Below, one piece after another: positions 42,982-51,066 of a stretch of 64,000 nucleotides of DNA. This stretch comes from a virus. Every line of letters begins with the position of its first letter. Position 1 is the stretch's first letter. The position numbers and the translations under genes were made by a program. The stretch covers positions 22,235-86,234 of the IMG/VR virus record IMGVR_UViG_3300035698_022898. One strand, given 5' to 3'. The notes beneath the pieces were generated by a model. It was not told where the DNA came from. It made no database searches and saw nothing but the letters and a program-made list of their open reading frames with translations.

Positions 42982-44273
42982 TAAAAATTCTCCTGTAGTA
43001 CGCCGTGAGAATTAAGAAATGAAGGTAGCCTTTGTGTGAATGTGATGTCAGACGACATAAATCCTGGAGAAATCGTTTGTTGCATGTTTTCGGTATACTC
43101 TTCAATACATTCACAAACTAAATCTACCCAATCTCTTTGACCGTTCCGCATGAGTGATTGTCTAAATCTTCTTTTGTTTTTGGTGAAAAATTCATAAGTA
43201 CGAGCAGCAGCTTTCCTGGCGTGGAAAACTTCCATCTCTGTAGGTTGCCTAGTTTCCAAACCTTTCAGTACATTCTTAAACCACCATTTTAGGAATCGAG
43301 CAGAAATCTTAGGGTATGTATCTGGCATATCATCTAGAGGGGTCTTTTTTAGGTCTGTTCTTTTCGGGGGGTCCAAGAAGTTTAGAACTTCAAACAAGCC
43401 GCCTTCAAACTTGGCGTAGGGGAAATGAAGAAACTGATCTAGAGCAATATTTTTTAAATATTGGTGATGTTTAGATCCTTTCCTAGGTAAATAATTATTT
43501 TCAAATACAGCTAGATGTAGATTATGAAAAGCTTTTTTGAGTGTATCTGCATCTAACCCCTCAGCTAGTTCATACCTGTTGTGCATTTTAAACAGGGTAC
43601 CTTTGATTGTTTGTTTGATTGTAGCTATCAACTTCAAATTGGTCTTTACAGCACGAACTCCTGGAAGTTTGAAACCTTCTAATTCCCAGGTATGCATTAT
43701 TTCTGCAATGTTTTGTGGTAGATCCTCCAACAGGGTTTCTGCTTGCTCTGAATCTTTAAGTATATTATCACACATCATTCTTTCAGCCCTTGTTCGTCTC
43801 CTTATTACAGGTTTTCTTTCTTCCACACAAGATTCTTGATCTTGTGTTAATTTAAAAGTATTAAAGGAACTTAAAGGACGAAGGACTTTTAAGTCTTTAA
43901 GGCTTTTAAATTCTTTTTCTACTATTTTTGCGCGCGAAGCACCTTGGATGTTTTCCTTGCTAGAGCCTCCATCTGGCGCCTCAGAGCCTCCATCTGGCGC
44001 CTCAGAAACAGCCTTACCGGCTATTGTAATTTTTCTAATTCCGTTTTCAGAAACGATAGACAGGTAACCAAGTTCCTGTAAATGTTTTAGGGAAAAGGCA
44101 ACCTTAGAACCAGAAAGTTCCAAACATTCTGCAATGTATTTATTAGATGAGGTTGTAAGTGTGGTTAAATCTAAAGTGTGTATGAGACTAAATATTATTA
44201 TGTCGGCTTTGGTGAGTTCTTTATCTAAAAGAACGGCCATAGGAAGTACAGCGTACCGAGGGCTGTCATTCAT
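42981..44273 (-). CDS. Replication initiator/helicase-loader-like winged-helix protein (430 aa)
   Basis: The N-terminal 85 residues form a winged helix-turn-helix (IIIFSLIHTLDLTTLTTSSN ... VAFSLKHLQELGYLSIV), as in phage replisome organisers. The linker has a tandem duplication SEAPDGGSEAPDGGS (43975-44010). The C-terminal domain is helical and unrecognised. It lies between helicase and primase genes, next to an inverted repeat that could be its target. Confidence 0.65.
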   Translation of the reverse strand: MNDSPRYAVLPMAVLLDKELTKADIIIFSLIHTLDLTTLTTSSNKYIAECLELSGSKVAFSLKHLQELGYLSIVSENGIRKITIAGKAVSEAPDGGSEAPDGGSSKENIQGASRAKIVEKEFKSLKDLKVLRPLSSFNTFKLTQDQESCVEERKPVIRRRTRAERMMCDNILKDSEQAETLLEDLPQNIAEIMHTWELEGFKLPGVRAVKTNLKLIATIKQTIKGTLFKMHNRYELAEGLDADTLKKAFHNLHLAVFENNYLPRKGSKHHQYLKNIALDQFLHFPYAKFEGGLFEVLNFLDPPKRTDLKKTPLDDMPDTYPKISARFLKWWFKNVLKGLETRQPTEMEVFHARKAAARTYEFFTKNKRRFRQSLMRNGQRDWVDLVCECIEEYTENMQQTISPGFMSSDITFTQRLPSFLNSHGVLQENF

Positions 44274-44595
44274 CTACAGCTCTCCTTGGCTTGGGGGATA
44301 TTCTAATTGAGTTTTTGTGCCGAATGGAGATTAGCGTTGTAAGCACTCTTTGGGAGTTTTTGCCACGTTTACGCTCAAAATATTTCTTGGAGCATAAACT
44401 TCCTATCAAAAAGGAAATGCGACCTACATTTACATCTAATAGGTCGGCAAAGTATTCATTTGTGGCAGTACACCCCACACCGGTTTCTAAATTATGCACC
44501 AACACCCACAGGATCCTTTCAGAATCTGTTAGATCTGGTGACAATAATATAGCCACAGGTGCTACAAGTGTATCTATATCGACAAATTCACTCAT
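44266..44595 (-). CDS. Winged-helix protein, paralogue of the adjacent initiator N-domain (109 aa)
   Basis: The layout matches the first 100 residues of the next gene (VAPVAILLSPDLTDSERILW against LPMAVLLDKELTKADIIIF; NEYFADLLDVNVGRISFLIG against NKYIAECLELSGSKVAFSLK). Probably DNA-binding. AAGGG upstream. It may repress or assist initiation at the nearby inverted repeat. Overlaps the initiator start by 8 nt. Confidence 0.65.
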   Translation of the reverse strand: MSEFVDIDTLVAPVAILLSPDLTDSERILWVLVHNLETGVGCTATNEYFADLLDVNVGRISFLIGSLCSKKYFERKRGKNSQRVLTTLISIRHKNSIRISPKPRRAVDE

Positions 44596-44617
44596 TTCAG
44601 CCCTTACATGTTGCAGG

Positions 44618-44695
44618 TTTTATAGATGTCGGGGGCCGTAAGAAATTCACTGGGGCTGGCAGCAAAAAACCTTCGGACCCCCGACATCTATAAAA
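44618..44695. repeat. Perfect 18-bp inverted repeat beside the initiator genes
   Basis: Arms 44618-44635 (TTTTATAGATGTCGGGGG) and 44678-44695, separated by 42 nt. It lies in the gap between primase and the winged-helix genes. The arms start AT-rich and end in five G, unlike a terminator. It could be a paired binding site for the winged-helix proteins, an origin element or a cruciform. Confidence 0.75.
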
Positions 44696-44770
44696 TCAAC
44701 AGCGTGAAGTATTAAAATGACACACTCAAAACGAAAAAGCAATAGTGATTTTCATTTATATCGTAAAATT

Positions 44771-45688
44771 TTATGAGGTCAACAACTCTTTTTTCAATGA
44801 AATGGCATCTTTAGGGGATAAATCAGCGGGGTCTCCGTCTTCCAATGCTACATTTTCAACATAAGGGATCAAAGAAGAGAGATTTTTAGCCAAGATTCTA
44901 GCTAATTTTTGTGCTTGGGGTTCCCCGTCGAATAGCACAAAAGCTCTTCTCACACCTTTTTTAAATAGTGCATTTACTTGCCCAGAAGTAACCTCAGTAC
45001 CTAAGGTTGATACAGTTCCGTCTCCTAGACGCCACACATCTGTGGGACCTTCTACAAGAATTACCGTATCTTTTACGGTGTCAATATTATATAACCATAA
45101 TCTTGGGTCTAGAGTAACTTCAGTTTTAGGACACATTCTATATCGTTTACTGCTTCGATTTGTGATGTCTCTTGATGTAAACCCCACAATTCTGCCATAC
45201 ATTATAATTGGTATAATAATTCTAAATTTGTAGGTTCCCACAAAGGTGCAGCATTTAATACGGTATTTTTCTCTAAGCTCTTCTACCGAGAAATTTCTCG
45301 TATTAAGATAGTCTGTAAACACTTCGGGGAATTGATCGGTAGATTCAGGAGGTAGTTTAGCTTCTCCTTTCCGGACAATTAGCTCTCGAGCTTTACCTAT
45401 GGAATTGAGGAAGAAAGGGTCTATAAATTCACTGATAATACCGTTTGCTTCCATTCGCGAACAGTTCTCAATCTCCTGTATGAATTGAGTAACCACTCCT
45501 TTCTTCTTACATCTCCAACATTTGAAGTATTTAGATTCGATATTGATACCTAGGTGTGTGCTTCTGTCGTCACACCAAAGGCATTGAGTTCCTATCCACC
45601 CTGGAGAGATATTGGGTCCCTCCAGGGCGTAGTGAATACCTCTATTTTCGAGGTAGTTGATAGTATCAAAAAGCTGGAATTTATTCAT
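44771..45688 (-). CDS. DNA primase, zinc-finger plus Toprim (305 aa)
   Basis: Makes RNA primers. N-terminal zinc finger CLWC...CWRC (residues about 36-61), then the primase core and Toprim motifs VILVEGPTDVWRL and AFVLFDGEPQA. No helicase domain is attached; the helicase is separate (41422-42981). The start follows the 73-aa gene with an 8-nt overlap and no strong ribosome site, so translation is probably coupled. Confidence 0.88.
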   Translation of the reverse strand: MNKFQLFDTINYLENRGIHYALEGPNISPGWIGTQCLWCDDRSTHLGINIESKYFKCWRCKKKGVVTQFIQEIENCSRMEANGIISEFIDPFFLNSIGKARELIVRKGEAKLPPESTDQFPEVFTDYLNTRNFSVEELREKYRIKCCTFVGTYKFRIIIPIIMYGRIVGFTSRDITNRSSKRYRMCPKTEVTLDPRLWLYNIDTVKDTVILVEGPTDVWRLGDGTVSTLGTEVTSGQVNALFKKGVRRAFVLFDGEPQAQKLARILAKNLSSLIPYVENVALEDGDPADLSPKDAISLKKELLTS

Positions 45689-45902
45689 CTAGTAGTCGAT
45701 GACTTTCATTCAGGATTGTTTCCCCAGCATCTTCAAGTTCTCTGGCTTGAATATAGTTCTGGGATCGACTTCTATACATTTCCCCCATTGTGTGAAAGAT
45801 ATCGGATGCCAGTTTCATTAAAGGTTTAATCTCAGAACAGAGAATCTTCTCCCCGACGCGCAGGGAGAGCTCATCTGCCACTTCCTGAGTTGTGTACCGC
45901 AT
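45681..45902 (-). CDS. Unrecognised small helical protein (73 aa)
   Basis: Not recognised. GGAGG is 5 nt before the ATG. The start MRYTTQEVADELSLRVGEKI could be a small helix-turn-helix; the rest is helical. Overlaps and probably couples to primase. Confidence 0.6.
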   Translation of the reverse strand: MRYTTQEVADELSLRVGEKILCSEIKPLMKLASDIFHTMGEMYRSRSQNYIQARELEDAGETILNESHRLLDE

Positions 45903-45964
45903 CGCCGCCTCCAGGTAAAATGCCTTGCTTTTATGGAAATTTGAAGAATTCGTCTATAGGCCTA

Positions 45965-45993
45965 ATACTAGCATGACCAAAAAAATTAGTCAA
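45965..45993 (-). promoter_or_regulatory. Sigma70-like promoter for the primase unit
   Basis: On the - strand TTGACT, 17 nt, TAGTAT, placed across the stop of the 68-aa gene downstream of tas. It would start a transcript for the 73-aa protein, primase and initiator genes, separate from tas. Confidence 0.6.
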
Positions 45994-46192
45994 GACGTAC
46001 CAGTTCCACGTACTCTTCAATCACAGCAAGGGCTTCCTCGTACCCGCCAGCCGAGAAAGCCCTTTTTTTCATTTCTTCGGAATGTTTCTTTCTTCCATCC
46101 CCACAGAGGGCTTTGGACGCTTTGGCAAGAATCACCATTGTGTTTCCTTCGGGACCATCCGTATCAATTTCCACTACGGGTTTGTTGGGCAT
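45986..46192 (-). CDS. Small acidic protein coupled to tas (68 aa)
   Basis: Reads MPNKPVVEIDTDGPEGNTMV, then ILAKASKAL and a helical second half (SAGGYEEALAVIEEYVELV). Its ATG shares an A with the tas stop (TAATG), so it is translated with tas. Similar small proteins occur in phages, but I know no function. It could be a Tas accessory; only the coupling supports that. Confidence 0.6.
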   Translation of the reverse strand: MPNKPVVEIDTDGPEGNTMVILAKASKALCGDGRKKHSEEMKKRAFSAGGYEEALAVIEEYVELVRLD

Positions 46193-47184
46193 TATTTGTT
46201 CCTTGTTTTGAGGATGTTGCCTCGGTAATCGTACTTTCCAAAAGGAGAAAGTTCCATTTCCCAAGGCTTGCTGTGTTGTATGTGGAGTTTTTCCTCGGCG
46301 TATTCTCTCGCGACAGGTAGATTTTCTTGTTCCTTCCAGGCAACGTATAGATCGACAAGAAATCTTTTGATCATATATCGCATTGCCATTCGTTGGAGAT
46401 GTTTGTCAGAGGCTTCCAAAAGATCAACCCTGTGTTGGAGACGCATACGGTAGTTATCGTAAATAAGTCGATACTTTCCGCCGCCGATGATTATTCCGCC
46501 CTTGTCTTTGGGCTTATTGTAAACCACTTGTTTCATAAAGCTTGAGGCAAGAACCTCAACCAGTTTGGTTTTCAGCCAGGGATTAAAAGTGATACTATCC
46601 TTTTCCTTAACTTCTCCTTCTTTATCAGTGTACGCTTTTTTTACCAAGTGCTCTTTGCGTTTACTTGTTCCTTTTCCGTCTTTTTCAACGCCAAGACCTG
46701 CGTAAGCCCAGAAACTGGAAGGGTACTGAGCTTTGTAGATGTCCAGTTCACTAATAATAACGCCAGCCATAGCTGGACCTACACCTAGAATCTTGTCTAA
46801 GAAGTTTTTGAAGATAGGGAAGTCGCCGAGAATTTTTTCAATGAGAGCAAAATGTTCCTTCTCAGCTGCAACGAGTTTTTGAAGTTGATGGATAAGAACC
46901 AATTCCGTGTAGCTGGAAATCAGTCCGAAGGGTTTAAACTGTTTGAGTGTGGGGAGTTTGAAACCCTTGGTGTTTTCAATCCCTCCCCCAGTTACAGTGC
47001 GATAGTTTTTTACAAGAAGAGGGAGGAGTTTGCTTGCTTCCAAGGGTTTTTCCCCAGAAGCAATAGCTCTGTCTCTCCAGTTGCTTGCGATTCGATTAGA
47101 CGTTTGCATTCGAAGTTTTTGGACGTCATACGCACCTCTAACCAATGCTCTCAAATTCTCTTTTAAAACCGAATTGCACAACAT
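46192..47184 (-). CDS. tasA: Tas protein, Nop/IS110-like RNA-guided protein without a visible nuclease domain (330 aa)
   Basis: Tas proteins of TIGR-Tas systems bind short dual-guide RNAs through a Nop domain related to that of box C/D RNP proteins and to IS110 recombinases. Visible: the helical N-terminus LRALVRGAYDVQKLRMQTSN (11-30), the helix-hairpin-helix-like LGVGPAMAGVIISELDI (133-149) with WAYAGLGV (159-166), and the conserved NPWLKTKLVEVL and YRLIYDNYRMRLQHR segments. No HNH or RuvC motif is seen, so it is closest to nuclease-less TasA. The 36-nt-period array ends 20 nt upstream of its start. Strong AGGAGGAG site. Could be misannotated as an IS110 transposase, but no IS ends are present. 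Confidence 0.85.
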   Translation of the reverse strand: MLCNSVLKENLRALVRGAYDVQKLRMQTSNRIASNWRDRAIASGEKPLEASKLLPLLVKNYRTVTGGGIENTKGFKLPTLKQFKPFGLISSYTELVLIHQLQKLVAAEKEHFALIEKILGDFPIFKNFLDKILGVGPAMAGVIISELDIYKAQYPSSFWAYAGLGVEKDGKGTSKRKEHLVKKAYTDKEGEVKEKDSITFNPWLKTKLVEVLASSFMKQVVYNKPKDKGGIIIGGGKYRLIYDNYRMRLQHRVDLLEASDKHLQRMAMRYMIKRFLVDLYVAWKEQENLPVAREYAEEKLHIQHSKPWEMELSPFGKYDYRGNILKTRNK

Positions 47185-47203
47185 AAGACTCCTCCTATTT
47201 AGA

Positions 47204-47783
47204 TGTTCGTTTTTGGCTTTTGGGTTTCTCCAGTGAAATGACTCGCTACCAATATTTGGGTTTCTTGGTTTAAGTGGCTCGTTTTTTCTATTTGGGCATC
47301 TTCCACATAAAGACTCACTTGCTTATCTAGGGTTTCTACATCATATTGGTTCGTTTCCGGCACAGGTTTCCTTAGAGAATTTGTCTCGCTCGATAACTAA
47401 GGGTTTCTTGCCCACTCTGGCTCGTTTTATCTACCTGGGTTTCTACGCAATGCTGACTCGCTCCTTGCTACGGGTTACTAGAAACTAATGACTCGATGCC
47501 GCACTTTGGGTTTCTTCGGTCAATGTCTCGCTAGTTAGATTCGGGTTTCTTAGGGGCCGTGGCTCGTTTCTGGGTGTGGTTTACTCTAATCCTTGACTCG
47601 CTGTATGATTTTGGGTGTCTCTTTTTCATCGACTCGCTTTCTGGTTCTGGGTTTCTCCCGATCCTAGGCTCGCTCCACTTTTTTGGGTGTCTTTAAAGAT
47701 ATGGCTCGCTCGTTGAGGATGGGTTACTTGCCTCGGATGGCTCGTTTCACGCTGATAGGGTTTCTTCCCGGCTCCGACTATGT
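47204..47783. repeat. TIGR array: about 16 units of 36 nt, two alternating 8-nt boxes with 9-11-nt spacers
   Basis: On the + strand box A (GGGTTTCT, variants GGGTTACT, GGGTGTCT) starts at 47222, 258, 294, 330, 365, 401, 437, 472, 508, 543, 578, 613, 649, 685, 721 and 758. Box B (GACTCGCT, variants GGCTCGTT, GTCTCGCT) starts at 47240, 276, 312, 348, 383, 419, 455, 490, 525, 561, 595, 631, 667, 703 and 739. Degenerate B boxes flank both ends (47204, 47776). Box-to-box distance is 18 nt with only 1-nt slips. The intervening 9-11-nt sequences all differ. This is the dual-spacer design of TIGR arrays, which yield RNAs of about 36 nt. The transcribed strand cannot be decided here. Confidence 0.9.
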
Positions 47784-47812
47784 AAAATTGTCAAAGAACC
47801 TAGCTACTTACT

Positions 47813-47889
47813 CTTTCGTTCTAAGACACGGAACTTTTCAGTGTGACGTAACATACACAAGACAGGCGTTCCATGTCTTAGAACGAAGG
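47813..47889. repeat. 22-bp inverted repeat at the distal end of the TIGR array
   Basis: Arms 47813-47834 and 47868-47889 pair over 22 nt with two mismatches around a 33-nt loop. They contain TTAGAACGAA, also present before the ligase gene. It separates the array from the UvsW-like stop (47937). It may be a terminator, an RNA-processing hairpin or a boundary of a transferred cassette. No convincing promoter for the array was found nearby. Confidence 0.7.
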
Positions 47890-47936
47890 ATTCTACGTAG
47901 GTTTTTCACAGATCCAGCTTCATTATTACAGACTAG

Positions 47937-49433
47937 CTACATCCACCCCCATTCACAGTACATTGCAAGTCTCTGTCCAAAATGAGAGATGAAGTAGGTG
48001 CAATCGAAATCTAAAATGTCAATGATCAGTCCCTCTTCTTTTCCCTCAGCCTTAGTAAGTGATCTACTGGCAGACTGGATTGTAATTATTTCAGACTTAC
48101 CTCCGCCAGCATTTATAACAGCATTAAGAGTAGGTAAGTTGATACCTTCATTCCATATTTTTGTGGCTATGACACAACGATGGTCCCCTTCGATAAGACC
48201 ATGTCTGTATTCCCCTCGATTTTTAGACCGGGTTTCAACTTGACGACGGAGAGCATCCAACTCTTCTAATCGTTTTTCTATTTTATGAATACTTTCTTGG
48301 GCAATACGACCAGACATTCTATGCAGTCGAGTCTTTTGTGTCTCTATCTCTTTTCGGGTGTCTGCATCAATTCCTGCACAGATGAAGGGCACCTTAAGTT
48401 CTGGTGACATCTTTTCAAACATCTGTTCCAGTTTGAATCCGTGCAACACTCTAGTTACCAGGATGAGGACAGTGTTGCCTTCTTCCACAAGCTTTCGAGT
48501 TTCTAATACAATAGCTCTATTCCTGGAATTACTGATAACGATTCCATGATGGTAAGCATCTTGGTAAGCTTTTCGTTCCCTCAATCCAGGATTAGGTGGG
48601 GCTTTGATAAATTTCATTCTTGGTTTAGCTTGTATGTCCATATCCAACGCTTCCTGTGAGGTTATTTTATCTACAATGGGACCTAAGTAGGCTTCCATAG
48701 CCATTAACCCTTCTGGGTCGTTAATCTTAGGAGTTGCTGTCAACCCAATACGAAATTCAGCCAATAGTCTGCTAAGTATCTTAGCGTACTCCCCGTCAAA
48801 CTTGGATACATGGTGACATTCGTCTACTATAACCACATCATATTTGTCGATGTAAGTTGCAGGATCCAGTAAAGCAAAGGATCTGCGGGTGGCAACGAGT
48901 ATTCTTTTGTGTACTTCTCGTTTACCATTTCCTAGCATTCCTACATCTTCTTTGGGGAAGCCCATTTTTATGAGTTCTTCCACAGTCTGCTCGACCAAGT
49001 CTTTACTATGACATAAGAAAAGAAGATTGGATTCAGGGAAACAAGAGAAGATCATTCCAGCCATAACAGTCTTCCCTGTTCTTGGAGGGGACTGAATCAC
49101 ACCCCTACGTGCCTGGAGTATATTGTCAACAAGTTTTGTTTGATGTAGTTGTGGGGTTATGTTGGGTAAATTTACCGGGCAGTGTTGCAAAGAGGGCTCA
49201 AATCCAACAAGTTCTATCTCTTCATCGTGGAGTCGAGCATATTCCATTACACGGTCAAGCAAACCTGTAGGAAATCGGCCATCTTTGACCAAGTTGCAGC
49301 GGTAGGTTTTTCTTTCTTTGCTATATCTTCCAGGTCGCCACATCTCGGTTTCGTAAGATAGACAAGGCTTGAGGAATTTAGCCCCAGCCTTGTCTACCTC
49401 ACAATGAACAGGATGTAAAACTTTTATGATCAT
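47937..49433 (-). CDS. UvsW-like superfamily 2 DNA helicase (498 aa)
   Basis: Recombination/branch-migration helicase. Motif I SPPRTGKT (about residue 117), motif II VDECHHV, motif III LTATPK, and late motifs VIATKIWNEGINLP and QSASRSLTKAEGK (motif VI, with Ser-Leu instead of the common G-R). A charged helical insertion lies between the helicase lobes (IHKIEKRLEELDALRRQ). ATGA overlap with the DUF932 gene upstream. Confidence 0.88.
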   Translation of the reverse strand: MIIKVLHPVHCEVDKAGAKFLKPCLSYETEMWRPGRYSKERKTYRCNLVKDGRFPTGLLDRVMEYARLHDEEIELVGFEPSLQHCPVNLPNITPQLHQTKLVDNILQARRGVIQSPPRTGKTVMAGMIFSCFPESNLLFLCHSKDLVEQTVEELIKMGFPKEDVGMLGNGKREVHKRILVATRRSFALLDPATYIDKYDVVIVDECHHVSKFDGEYAKILSRLLAEFRIGLTATPKINDPEGLMAMEAYLGPIVDKITSQEALDMDIQAKPRMKFIKAPPNPGLRERKAYQDAYHHGIVISNSRNRAIVLETRKLVEEGNTVLILVTRVLHGFKLEQMFEKMSPELKVPFICAGIDADTRKEIETQKTRLHRMSGRIAQESIHKIEKRLEELDALRRQVETRSKNRGEYRHGLIEGDHRCVIATKIWNEGINLPTLNAVINAGGGKSEIITIQSASRSLTKAEGKEEGLIIDILDFDCTYFISHFGQRLAMYCEWGWM

Positions 49434-50263
49434 TCCCAGCTCTTCCCGTACAGGATATGACGCATTGCTTCCTGGAGTTGGATGCGTCTGCTTAAGGAGT
49501 ATATGTCGTGGGTGGTGAACTGTGTCAGAATGTTGAAGGCGACCCAGAGGTTCATGCCGTATGACTTGTCGGCACCGGCCTCGTGGTAGCTTTCCCAGTC
49601 AAGCAGAGACAGATTGGTACTGGTCTCTTTTACCAGTTTCAGATTGGTAGTTTCTGTCTGGTTCAGCTTGAGAGGCTTGAGAATCTTGGCTTGGAAGGTG
49701 TCGAAGGGGAGTTCAATATCTTTCCAACGATCCCACATAGTCACCTGTTCCCCGATTCTCTCCATTCCTTTTTCGAGAACAAGAGAAATGTCTTCGAGAA
49801 ACAGGTCAGGGAGGTGCCGTTTACGGAATTGAGCGAATCTTTCGCCGACGATCATGCCGTTTGCACAAACGAGTCGGAAGACACCCAACTCAATTTGCAA
49901 TCGTCTGCTGAGGTCATAGGAGTTGAAAACTTCGATAGTCGGGTGAACCATGTCTCCTTTACCGACGGCAATTTTTTGATCCGTCATGGTGAAGGTAGTT
50001 TGCATACTGGCTCCACCGAATTCCATGCGAAGTGTTCTACCCCAGGTGCCCCCAACAGTTTCAAGTTGTTGTTCCACCTTTTCGAGAATTTCCTGATGTG
50101 AAACCAACTTGTAGTCGTTGGACACGATAGAGAATATTTCCTCAGTTTCCGGATTGACAATGGCCTTCTTCCCTTCGATGGGAATGAAGTCCTTACCATA
50201 GTAAACGGGGTGCTCTTCAACAGGAGGTAGCAACTCCAATCCTGCCGAAACGATTTCTTTCAT
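49430..50263 (-). CDS. DUF932 protein (277 aa)
   Basis: Belongs to the phage/plasmid DUF932 family: ending of the first strand KAIVNPETEEIFSIVSNDYK, central IEVFNSYDLSRRLQIELGVF and RLVCANGMIVGERF, C-terminal helices. The biochemical role of the family is unknown to me. Such genes often lie near replication or recombination genes, as here. AAGGAG upstream; it has its own promoter. Confidence 0.8.
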   Translation of the reverse strand: MKEIVSAGLELLPPVEEHPVYYGKDFIPIEGKKAIVNPETEEIFSIVSNDYKLVSHQEILEKVEQQLETVGGTWGRTLRMEFGGASMQTTFTMTDQKIAVGKGDMVHPTIEVFNSYDLSRRLQIELGVFRLVCANGMIVGERFAQFRKRHLPDLFLEDISLVLEKGMERIGEQVTMWDRWKDIELPFDTFQAKILKPLKLNQTETTNLKLVKETSTNLSLLDWESYHEAGADKSYGMNLWVAFNILTQFTTHDIYSLSRRIQLQEAMRHILYGKSWE

Positions 50264-50302
50264 GAGTAACTCCTTTGCGGTTAAACGTCCTTGCTTTCAA
50301 AC

Positions 50303-50331
50303 ACTATACTTGATTTCTTCTGGGAAAGCAA
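50303..50331 (-). promoter_or_regulatory. Sigma70-like promoter for DUF932-UvsW
   Basis: On the - strand TTGCTT, 17 nt, TATAGT, 40 nt before the DUF932 start. A transcript continuing past 47937 would enter the TIGR array on the - strand. Confidence 0.65.
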
Positions 50332-50360
50332 TAGGTTCCAGAAAATTTCTCATATTAGTA

Positions 50361-50963
50361 TCATATTACATGCAGGTTCTTGGCTCGGTGATACAGGGCA
50401 CCAAAACTCTCCACATCCAATTTGATAGCAAATACTTCACCGCCAGTGTTGGGAATTAGTTTAAGAAGAACTCCATTGGGTATCGCATCCATGGTGTAGC
50501 CACAGCCCTGTATGGAGTTTTGTGCAGGAAGATACGGTTGTGGAGCATGAACAGTAGGTGGTTCCACATCTTCCTGAGAACAATTTCCAATAGGAGGCAC
50601 CCCCTGTTCGATAGCCCACTCCCTTCTTCGGAGAGCAAAGTTGAGCTGTTTGATCTGATCTTCTCTGAGGAAATGGGCCTGCTTGATCCATTCTTGGAGT
50701 TTTTCCGCGGTGACAGCACCCAGATAGTGATGGTCTACTCTGGGGTTTTTCTTGAAGAAATCGAAATCGGCTTTGGAAAGCCAGGACATCTGTAGACCTT
50801 CCGCTTCCATCTTCATTGCATAGTAGCGTTGGGTTCGTGTGGCACGATTGGTGAGGATGTTTCCATGCATCCAACCATCCGGCCAAATCCCCTTCTCCTT
50901 CTTTTTTAGGTAGAAGTGGGGATCGTTTACGTGATAAATCGTCATCGTTTGTTTCTCAGCCAT
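50361..50963 (-). CDS. Unrecognised protein (200 aa)
   Basis: Not recognised. The start at 50963 has AGGAGG 8 nt upstream; longer readings lack one. It begins TIYHVNDPHFYLKKKEKGIW and has a helical middle, a Pro-rich linker (PPTVHAPQPYLPAQ) and a small C-terminal beta domain. No known domain seen. Confidence 0.65.
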   Translation of the reverse strand: MAEKQTMTIYHVNDPHFYLKKKEKGIWPDGWMHGNILTNRATRTQRYYAMKMEAEGLQMSWLSKADFDFFKKNPRVDHHYLGAVTAEKLQEWIKQAHFLREDQIKQLNFALRRREWAIEQGVPPIGNCSQEDVEPPTVHAPQPYLPAQNSIQGCGYTMDAIPNGVLLKLIPNTGGEVFAIKLDVESFGALYHRAKNLHVI

Positions 50964-51011
50964 GATACGAACCTCCTTTTTATGAAAATTCCTCGAATTC
51001 CATGCCAGTTT

Positions 51012-51062
51012 AATGGCCCCTATATCCCGTTTCGGAGGTGCCGTTAGCAGGCTGGGGCCATT
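51012..51062 (-). other. Hairpin upstream of the 200-aa gene
   Basis: Perfect 9-bp arms AATGGCCCC (51012-51020) and GGGGCCATT (51054-51062) with a 33-nt loop, between the 94-aa gene stop and the 200-aa gene start on the - strand. No T-tract follows. Likely a leader or processing structure. Confidence 0.45.
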
Positions 51063-51066
51063 TAGG

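Noticed and set aside
46192-47184. IS110-family transposase / insertion sequence
   Set aside because: The GVGP...YAGL segment resembles the IS110 C-terminal domain, but the DEDD catalytic domain and element ends are absent, and the adjacent 36-nt array fits a Tas protein better.
47204-47783. CRISPR array
   Set aside because: The conserved boxes are only 8 nt, alternate between two types every 18 nt and are separated by 9-11 nt; CRISPR repeats and spacers are each over 20 nt. No cas genes are near.
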